From NCBI GenBank assembly GCA_040756085.1, contig JBFMAE010000246.1:1-9774 (forward strand): a DNA stretch of 9,774 nt. The letters run 5' to 3'. This DNA is from JBFMAE01 sp040756085 (GTDB taxonomy: Bacteria; Desulfobacterota; BSN033; UBA1163). A program made the position numbers and the translations under genes. Position 1 is the first letter of the stretch; each line of letters starts with the position of its first letter. This document shows, piece by piece, positions 5,404-9,774 of this stretch. The notes under the pieces are model-generated. The model ran no database searches and was not told the origin of the DNA. It saw only the letters and a list, made by a program, of their open reading frames with translations.

Positions 5404-5817
5404 ATGGAGAGGACGTTGTCGATTGTGAAACCGGATGGGGTTCAGAAGCATCTGATTGGTGAGGTGATTAAACGTTTTGAAGATCATGGCCTGAAGGTAA
5501 TCGGCCTGAAGATGATCTCGATGAATAAAAAAGAGGCGGAGGGGTTTTATGCTGTCCACAGGGGTAAGCCTTTTTTCGAAAGTGTCACCACCTTCATGTC
5601 TTCCGGACCTTCTGTGGTCATGGTACTTGAGGGAGAAGGGGCGATTGCAAGGGTGCGGGAAGTGATGGGGGCGACCGACCCCAAGCAGGCCAAAGAGGGG
5701 ACAGTGAGACATCAGTATGCTGCCAATATCGAGAGAAACATTGTTCATGGGTCCGATGGATCGGAAACGGCTGCTTTTGAAATCCAATATTTTTTTAATG
5801 CCCTGGAGATTTTTTAA
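5404..5817 (+). CDS. ndk: Nucleoside diphosphate kinase
   Basis: 137 residues, normal for the family. The enzyme moves the gamma-phosphate of ATP to other nucleoside diphosphates through a phosphohistidine and so balances NTP and dNTP pools. Every active-site residue known from the human enzyme is found with a constant offset of three: K9, Y49, F57, R85, T91, R102, N112 and the catalytic H115 in NIVHGSDGSE. The ATG has AGGAGG 5 bases upstream and follows the promoter at 5340-5369. rlmN starts 3 bases after the stop, so the two form an operon. The stretch GTVRHQYAANIERN (99-112) differs from the commoner GTIRxDFAxxxxxN form but keeps the essential residues. Confidence 0.97.
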   Translation: MERTLSIVKPDGVQKHLIGEVIKRFEDHGLKVIGLKMISMNKKEAEGFYAVHRGKPFFESVTTFMSSGPSVVMVLEGEGAIARVREVMGATDPKQAKEGTVRHQYAANIERNIVHGSDGSETAAFEIQYFFNALEIF

Positions 5818-5820
5818 ATC

Positions 5821-6870
5821 TTGAAAAACGCTTCAAAAAAAGTCGACCTAAAAAACCTGAGCCCTTCGGAACTTGAGGAGTTCATCACCCTCTTTGGAAA
5901 AGAACGATATCGAAGCACTCAAATTCTCCGATGGCTCTATCAGAAGAGTGTCCGCTCAATCGATGAAATGACCAACCTGTCCCGAAAATTTCGCCAGGAG
6001 TTGAATCAGGTCGGCTTTATTTCCACCCTTTATTCTCCCCATGTGGAACAGGCCAGGGATGGAACAAAAAAATTTCTATTTCAACTTGAGGATGGACATC
6101 GAATCGAAAGCGTCCTGATCCCTGACAAGAAACGCCTGACCCTCTGCCTTTCCACACAGGTGGGGTGTGCCCTGGGATGCCGATTTTGCCTCACCGGAAA
6201 AATAGGTTGGAAACGGGATCTGATAGTTTCGGAGATCCTCAACCAGATTCTATCCGTCAGAGAAACACTGTCCGACAAAATATCCATTACCAATATCGTT
6301 CTCATGGGGATGGGAGAACCTCTGGCCAATTACGAAAATATATTAAAAGCAATAGAGTTGATGGTCCATCCCGATGCCTTTAAGTTTTCATCAAGGAAGA
6401 TCACCCTCTCAACCGTTGGCCTTCTTCCTGAATTGGAACGACTCTCAAAAGAGAAGATTTCTTTCCGTCTCGCCATTTCTCTCAATGCCTCGGATGAAGA
6501 GACTCGAAGTCATCTGATGCCGATCAATCGTCGTTATCCTTTAAAAAAAATCCTGGAGGCCTGTCGAATCTTTCCTCTCCGTCGGAGAGCCCGTATCACC
6601 TTTGAATATGTGATGATAGAAGGAATCAATGACTCTCCCCAGGATGCAAAAAGATTATTAAAAATATTGAAGGGAATCCCTTCCAAGGTAAATCTCATCC
6701 CTCTGAATGAAGCCCCTGGAATTCCTTTCCGCAAACCTTCAGAAGAAAAGGTCAGGAAGTTTCAAGAAATCTTATTGGAAGGAGGGTTAACAGCGATTAT
6801 CCGTGCCAGCAAGGGAGCAGACATCTCAGCCGCCTGCGGCCAACTCCAAGCAAAAGCTCGTAATTTGTAG
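5821..6870 (+). CDS. rlmN: Dual-specificity 23S rRNA A2503 / tRNA A37 C2-methyltransferase (radical SAM)
   Basis: 349 residues. RlmN methylates C2 of A2503 in the peptidyl-transferase centre and of A37 in some tRNAs, using two SAM molecules and a [4Fe-4S] cluster. The cluster motif CALGCRFC gives C116, C120 and C123; the methyl-carrying and resolving cysteines are C339 (SAACGQL) and C109, matching C355 and C118 of the E. coli protein. GMGEP (163-167) binds SAM. The N-terminal domain (LKNLSPSELEEFI, YRSTQILRWLY) is intact. It starts with TTG only 3 bases after the ndk stop, with GGAG in the end of ndk about 12 bases upstream, so initiation probably depends on coupling. The next ATG (codon 50) would remove conserved sequence. 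The stop TAG lies inside the left arm of the palindrome at 6867-6933. RlmN is favoured over the resistance enzyme Cfr by context and overall sequence. Confidence 0.95.
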   Translation: MKNASKKVDLKNLSPSELEEFITLFGKERYRSTQILRWLYQKSVRSIDEMTNLSRKFRQELNQVGFISTLYSPHVEQARDGTKKFLFQLEDGHRIESVLIPDKKRLTLCLSTQVGCALGCRFCLTGKIGWKRDLIVSEILNQILSVRETLSDKISITNIVLMGMGEPLANYENILKAIELMVHPDAFKFSSRKITLSTVGLLPELERLSKEKISFRLAISLNASDEETRSHLMPINRRYPLKKILEACRIFPLRRRARITFEYVMIEGINDSPQDAKRLLKILKGIPSKVNLIPLNEAPGIPFRKPSEEKVRKFQEILLEGGLTAIIRASKGADISAACGQLQAKARNL

Positions 6871-6933
6871 GGGCGATTCATGCTTGCACGCCGAAGTGCG
6901 GCTTTTCAGCACGCAGGCATGAATTGCCCGTAC
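6867..6933. repeat. Foldback element overlapping the rlmN stop codon
   Basis: GTAGGGGCGATTCATGC (6867-6883) and GCATGAATTGCCCGTAC (6917-6933) are inverted repeats of 17 bases with two mismatches. The inner part holds TGCACGCCGAAGTGC (6885-6899), which differs by one base from 3592-3606 in the repeat cluster on the left. The rlmN stop TAG (6868-6870) is part of the left arm. It looks like a non-autonomous dispersed palindrome and may double as a transcription-ending hairpin, although no T-run follows. Confidence 0.75.
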
Positions 6934-7010
6934 GGGGTTCGGAGTTAAAGCTTCGAACATTGATTTTTCATAATAACAAGGTTAACATGAAATTTGAAGA
7001 ATGAAAGAAA

Positions 7011-7093
7011 TGTAGGGCAAGCCTTTAGGCTTGCACATTAATGCGGGGCTAAAGCCCTGCCCCGAACCAGCACGGTTCGGGGCAGGCCCTACA
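7011..7093. repeat. Compound foldback element upstream of mtnP
   Basis: The ends TGTAGGGC (7011-7018) and GCCCTACA (7086-7093) are perfect 8-base inverted repeats. Inside are three hairpins: GCAAGCCT/AGGCTTGC (7017-7034, perfect, 2-base loop), an imperfect GCGGGGCT/AGCCCTGC (7043-7060) and CCCCGAACC/GGTTCGGGG (7060-7082, perfect 9-bp stem). It ends 8 bases before the mtnP ribosome-binding site. It shares TGTAGGG ends with the element at 6867. The stretch 6934-7010 between them is AT-rich and shows nothing. Confidence 0.75.
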
Positions 7094-7114
7094 TGTTATC
7101 GAAGGAGAATAAGG

Positions 7115-7975
7115 ATGACGGAAAAGGTTGTGGGGATAATCGGTGGCTCGGGTCTTTATGAAATGGAAGGTTTGGAGAATATTCAAACGGTTTCTATAAA
7201 GACCCCTTTTGGAGACCCCTCAGATTCATTTATCGTTGGCCGTCTCGAAGGAGTGAAAGTCGCCTTTTTACCTAGACATGGAAAAGGGCATCGCATCCAG
7301 CCCTCCTCTCTTAACTTCAGGGCCAATATTTACGGGATGAAAATGTTAGGCGTCGAGTGGATCATTGGTGTCAGTGCTGTGGGCTCCATGAAAGAGAACA
7401 TCCATCCAGGAGATATGGTCATCCCAAATCAATTCATCGACCGTACAGTTGGACGACCGAACACCTTCTTTACAAATGGCATCGTCTGTCATATCAGTTT
7501 TGCTGATCCGGTCTGTCCTCGCCTAAGCCAGATCCTTGCTCAAGCAGGTCATGAGGTTGGAGCCATTGTCCACCCGGTGGGAACCTATCTCTGTATCGAG
7601 GGACCTCAATTTTCGACCCGGGCAGAATCCAGGCTTTACCGCACATGGGGGGTAGACATCATTGGGATGACCAATCTTCCAGAGGCGAAATTGGCCCGGG
7701 AGGCTGAAATCTGTTACGCCACCATCGCCTTTGCGACCGATTATGATTGCTGGCATGAGGAGGCCGGAGATGTTTCAATCGGTGAGGTCTTGAGGGTTTT
7801 GGCAGAGAGTGCCAAAACAGCAAAAAGTGCAATCCGGTATGCGGTGAAGCATCTTCCGGAAAAGAGGGAGTGTCTCTGTGCCACCGCATTGAAATATGCC
7901 CTCATCACAGGTAAGAAATTCATCCCGGAACAGACAAGGAAGGATTTGGAACCGATCATTGGAAAATATATATAA
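7115..7975 (+). CDS. mtnP: S-methyl-5'-thioadenosine phosphorylase
   Basis: 286 residues. The enzyme splits methylthioadenosine, the by-product of polyamine or quorum-signal synthesis, with phosphate into adenine and methylthioribose-1-phosphate. Landmarks of the trimeric MTAP/PNP family: GIIGGSGLY (7-15) and PRHGKGHR (53-60) at the phosphate site, SAVGSMKE (87-94), the long motif EGPQFSTRAES (162-172), IGMTN (183-187) and the base-binding ATDYDCWHE (207-215), whose D209/D211 pair favours adenine over 6-oxopurines. Start: an upstream in-frame ATG-like start at 7031 lies inside the palindromic element and adds 28 unlikely residues; the ATG at 7115 has AAGGAG 7 bases upstream and begins MTEKVVGIIGGSG as homologues do. 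The stop TAA (7973-7975) is the first part of the next palindrome. A methylthioinosine phosphorylase is the main alternative. Confidence 0.93.
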   Translation: MTEKVVGIIGGSGLYEMEGLENIQTVSIKTPFGDPSDSFIVGRLEGVKVAFLPRHGKGHRIQPSSLNFRANIYGMKMLGVEWIIGVSAVGSMKENIHPGDMVIPNQFIDRTVGRPNTFFTNGIVCHISFADPVCPRLSQILAQAGHEVGAIVHPVGTYLCIEGPQFSTRAESRLYRTWGVDIIGMTNLPEAKLAREAEICYATIAFATDYDCWHEEAGDVSIGEVLRVLAESAKTAKSAIRYAVKHLPEKRECLCATALKYALITGKKFIPEQTRKDLEPIIGKYI

Positions 7976-8018
7976 TCCCCCCTCTCCCCCCTTTACTAAA
8001 GGGGGGTTGGGGGGATTA
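7973..8018. repeat. C/G-run foldback element overlapping the mtnP stop codon
   Basis: TAATCCCCCC (7973-7982) pairs with GGGGGGATTA (8009-8018), and CCCCCCTTT (7986-7994) with AAAGGGGGG (7998-8006), with a 3-base loop and a small internal loop. The outer arm contains the mtnP stop. The unit resembles a widely dispersed repeat that, when translated, gives the familiar artefact peptide PPLVKGGEGG. It could end transcription, though no T-run follows, and leaves only 20 bases before the next gene. Confidence 0.8.
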
Positions 8019-8038
8019 GGGTAAATTGTCGAAAGACG

Positions 8039-8494
8039 ATGAAATTTATTGCTGATCGCATGCTGGGGAAGTTGGCCAAAAATTTGAGAATGTTGGGTTA
8101 CGATACGATTTATTATCGAGGAGAAGATGCTTACCACTTGATTCGAATGGCCCGTCAGGAGGGTCGGGTCATCCTGACGCGAAACACTAAACTCCTCCCC
8201 AAAAGGCCGGAGGATCGTATCCTCAGAGTGATGGAGGAAAAACCTTCTCTTCAGTTAAAGGATCTTATTCAAAAGGGTTATATCTCATTGGACGATGAGA
8301 ACCTCTTCTCCAGGTGTCTCCTCTGTAATACCCTCCTCAATGAAATCCCGCGGGAGGAGTCAGAAGGAAAGGTCCCCGACTTTATTTTTTATCAGCAGAA
8401 AGAATTCTTCCAGTGTCCCCAGTGTTTGAGAATCTATTGGCAGGGATCTCACCAGAAGAACATGCAAAAAAAGGTGGAGGAACTCTTCGGTTGA
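8039..8494 (+). CDS. Mut7-C RNase domain protein (DUF82) with C-terminal zinc ribbon
   Basis: 151 residues, the normal size of the stand-alone bacterial family. The N-terminal part is a PIN-like nuclease fold: MKFIADRMLGKLAKNLRMLG (1-20) with D6 as a likely metal ligand, YRGED (26-30) and RVILTRNT (43-50), where some homologues have TRD. The C-terminal part has two CXXC pairs, CLLC (C93, C96) and CPQC (C126, C129), followed by RIYWQGSH (131-138), the family's zinc ribbon. Predicted function is RNA cleavage in the cytoplasm, but the substrates of the bacterial proteins are unknown to me. The ribosome-binding site is poor (GAAAGACG just before the ATG). It lies 63 bases after mtnP and 104 bases before rsmD, with a palindromic element in each gap. 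Confidence 0.88.
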   Translation: MKFIADRMLGKLAKNLRMLGYDTIYYRGEDAYHLIRMARQEGRVILTRNTKLLPKRPEDRILRVMEEKPSLQLKDLIQKGYISLDDENLFSRCLLCNTLLNEIPREESEGKVPDFIFYQQKEFFQCPQCLRIYWQGSHQKNMQKKVEELFG

Positions 8495-8498
8495 TCTC

Positions 8499-8597
8499 GT
8501 CTATCTGGTCTATTTAGTCTATTTGGTCTGTCTTGTCTATTTAGTTTAATTGGTAAACCAAAGAACGAAACAGACGAAAGAAACGAGAAGAACCAGA
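8499..8597. repeat. Nine-base tandem repeat with a purine-rich mirror arm, upstream of rsmD
   Basis: Six consecutive 9-base units occupy 8499-8552 (GTCTATCTG, GTCTATTTA, GTCTATTTG, GTCTGTCTT, GTCTATTTA, GTTTAATTG). They are followed by the centre TTGGT-AA-ACCAA (8550-8561) and a purine-rich arm (8562-8597) that is roughly the complement of such units. The whole can fold back imperfectly. As nine is a multiple of three, translation gives VYL-VYL repeats, but a stop occurs and no gene is meant. The rsmD ribosome-binding region lies in the purine arm. Confidence 0.75.
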
Positions 8598-8598
8598 G

Positions 8599-9345
8599 AT
8601 GCGTATTATCAGTGGAACATCAAAAGGGCGACGGTTGGCCACACTGAGGGGACGGGCAATTCGTCCCACCTCTGACCGAGTAAAGGAGTCGATCTTCAAC
8701 ATCCTTGGGGAGGAAGTGGTGGGAAAGGTTGTCCTCGACCTCTTTGCCGGCACAGGGAATTTAGGGGTCGAAGCTCTGAGCCGGGGTGCAGAGAGGGTCG
8801 TCTTTGTAGAAAAAGGAAGACAGGCATTACACTTCATTCATAAGAATCTCGTTCATTGCGGTATGGAGGGAAGATCAGAAATCCTTTCAAAGGATGCAAA
8901 TCGGGCGATCGGGATTCTACACCAGAAAGGAAAGACCTTCGATCTGATCCTGATAGATCCCCCTTACGGGAGAGGATTGATCCGAAAAACCTTGATGAAA
9001 CTGCAATTCCTTAGAATTTATAACGAAGACTCGATCCTGGTTATCGAACATGACCGCCGAGAACCCCTTCCTGAAGTCGTTGATGGATGGGATCTTATCC
9101 TTCAACGACGGATTGGAGACACGGTGATTTCTTTTTTAACCCCTCGCCCTGTTGGACGACAGATAGAGGGGAGGAATTCTACAGCCGAGCCTGCCTGCAA
9201 TAGGCAGGATTGCAAAATGTGGTATGAGATGCCTCGAAGAATGAAAGGAGAAAGACATGGGAAAAGTGGCAATCTATCCAGGTTCCTTCGACCCTATCAC
9301 CTATGGTCATATCGATATCATAGAGAGGGCTCTCGAGATCTTTGA
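8599..9345 (+). CDS. rsmD: 16S rRNA (guanine-966-N2)-methyltransferase, with an aberrant C-terminal overrun
   Basis: 248 residues as read, against roughly 180-190 usual for RsmD. The enzyme methylates N2 of G966 in 16S rRNA within assembled 30S particles. Motifs: MRIISGTSKGRRL (1-13), RPTSDRVKESIFNIL (22-36), the SAM-binding VLDLFAGTGNLGVEALSRGA (45-64), VEKGRQA (70-76) and the catalytic IDPPYG (119-124). The family's usual end, GDTVISFL, is at 173-180. After it the frame runs on for about 68 residues: through a copy of the 19-base palindrome at 9190-9208 and then 89 bases into coaD in a different frame. This tail looks non-homologous and is probably due to loss of the original stop when the repeat arrived. 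The catalytic domain is complete, so activity may be kept. The ATG has only a weak GAGAAG site. Confidence 0.9.
   Translation: MRIISGTSKGRRLATLRGRAIRPTSDRVKESIFNILGEEVVGKVVLDLFAGTGNLGVEALSRGAERVVFVEKGRQALHFIHKNLVHCGMEGRSEILSKDANRAIGILHQKGKTFDLILIDPPYGRGLIRKTLMKLQFLRIYNEDSILVIEHDRREPLPEVVDGWDLILQRRIGDTVISFLTPRPVGRQIEGRNSTAEPACNRQDCKMWYEMPRRMKGERHGKSGNLSRFLRPYHLWSYRYHREGSRDL
9190..9208. repeat. Copy of the 19-base palindrome inside the rsmD 3' end
   Basis: CCTGCCTGCAATAGGCAGG has the same 7-bp arms as the copies at 3519-3537 and 3661-3679 and differs only in the loop, which agrees with the degenerate copy at 3606-3624. It lies after the end of the conserved RsmD domain and 36 bases before the coaD ribosome-binding site. 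Confidence 0.8.
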
Positions 9346-9774
9346 CAAGGTAATCGTTGCCATCGCCTATAATACAGAGAAGCGTTCCCTCTTCACCATT
9401 GAGGAGCGACTCGAGATGGCGAAAAGCATCTTCAAAGATACACCCAATGTGATTGTGGACAGTTTCAAGGGGCTCCTCGTCAATTATGTAGCCAAGACCA
9501 ATGCTAAGGTGATCCTGAGGGGTCTGCGCGCCACTTCAGACTTCGAGTATGAATTTCATATGGCCTCCATGAACCGGAGCCTCAACACCCATCTGGACAC
9601 CCTCTTCATGATGACCAACAAAGACTATTTCTTCGTCTCCTCCAGAACGATCAAGGAGGTGGCCCGTCTGGGTGGAGGAGTGGAGGGATTGGTTCCGAAC
9701 CTCGTCGCCAGGCGATTAAAGAAAAAGTTTAAATTCCCTGTCACCAAAAAGAACCAGATCGGCTGGGAAGATTA
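9257..9774 (+). CDS. coaD: Phosphopantetheine adenylyltransferase, truncated at most by its last base
   Basis: 172 complete codons plus two bases (TA) before the window ends; family members have about 160-170 residues, so TA is most likely the beginning of a stop codon. CoaD joins ATP and 4'-phosphopantetheine to dephospho-CoA, the penultimate step of coenzyme A synthesis. Motifs: IYPGSFDPITYGH (6-18), holding the TxGH-type nucleotidyltransferase signature as TYGH; KVILRGLRATSDFEYEF (84-100); MNRSLN (105-110); and VSSRTIKEVARLGG (127-140). The ATG has AAAGGAG 6 bases upstream. The start lies inside the overrun of rsmD (89-base overlap, different frame). The rsmD-coaD order is common in many bacteria. 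Confidence 0.95.
   Translation, partial: MGKVAIYPGSFDPITYGHIDIIERALEIFDKVIVAIAYNTEKRSLFTIEERLEMAKSIFKDTPNVIVDSFKGLLVNYVAKTNAKVILRGLRATSDFEYEFHMASMNRSLNTHLDTLFMMTNKDYFFVSSRTIKEVARLGGGVEGLVPNLVARRLKKKFKFPVTKKNQIGWED

Noticed and set aside
7775..8137. 120-codon minus-strand frame containing PPLVKGGEGG
   Set aside because: It is a translation artefact of the C/G-run foldback between mtnP and the Mut7-C gene.

Overview
The window reads as chromosome from a Gram-negative, probably anaerobic bacterium. A deltaproteobacterial (Desulfobacterota-like) origin is my best guess, from the protein sequences, the B12-dependent ribonucleotide reductase, the rsmD-coaD pair and the style of the palindromic intergenic repeats. 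This is judged from memory of such genomes, not from a search. No tRNA, rRNA, complete mobile element or CRISPR array is visible.

Layout. The left half (1-5261) is read on the minus strand. It holds the N-terminal part of a Cas6-type CRISPR RNA-processing protein cut by the left edge (1-369), a gap with a terminator hairpin, then nrdJ (786-2519) preceded by a NifU-domain Fe-S scaffold gene (2570-2788). Next come two overlapping tandem paralogous cysteine-rich small proteins (3007-3392), a repeat-rich gap (3393-3948), and a trxB operon (4314-5261) with a stop/start-overlapping small exported protein (3949-4317). A divergent promoter region at 5262-5403, with a consensus TTGACA box on each strand, separates this from the plus-strand right half: ndk-rlmN (5404-6870), mtnP (7115-7975), a Mut7-C domain gene (8039-8494), rsmD (8599-9345) and coaD (9257 to the window end, missing at most its last base).

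How the genes relate. Most are housekeeping genes around nucleotide and ribosome metabolism. NrdJ and Ndk make and balance dNTPs, TrxB supplies electrons through thioredoxin (a usual reductant for ribonucleotide reductase), and MtnP salvages methylthioadenosine. RlmN and RsmD methylate 23S and 16S rRNA, CoaD makes dephospho-CoA, and the NifU-domain protein serves Fe-S assembly, which the radical-SAM enzyme RlmN would need.

What stands out: (i) the Cas6 fragment, which points to a CRISPR-Cas locus just left of the window, with an inverted repeat overlapping its ribosome-binding site; (ii) the tandem cysteine-rich small proteins, which align residue for residue with four shared cysteines and have a strong terminator hairpin directly in front of them; (iii) several families of palindromic repeats sitting exactly at or just after stop codons (nrdJ, rlmN, mtnP, Mut7-C gene), with one copy lying inside the 3' end of rsmD, where the frame overruns about 65 codons and overlaps coaD; (iv) a small uncharacterised exported protein locked to trxB by an ATGA overlap.
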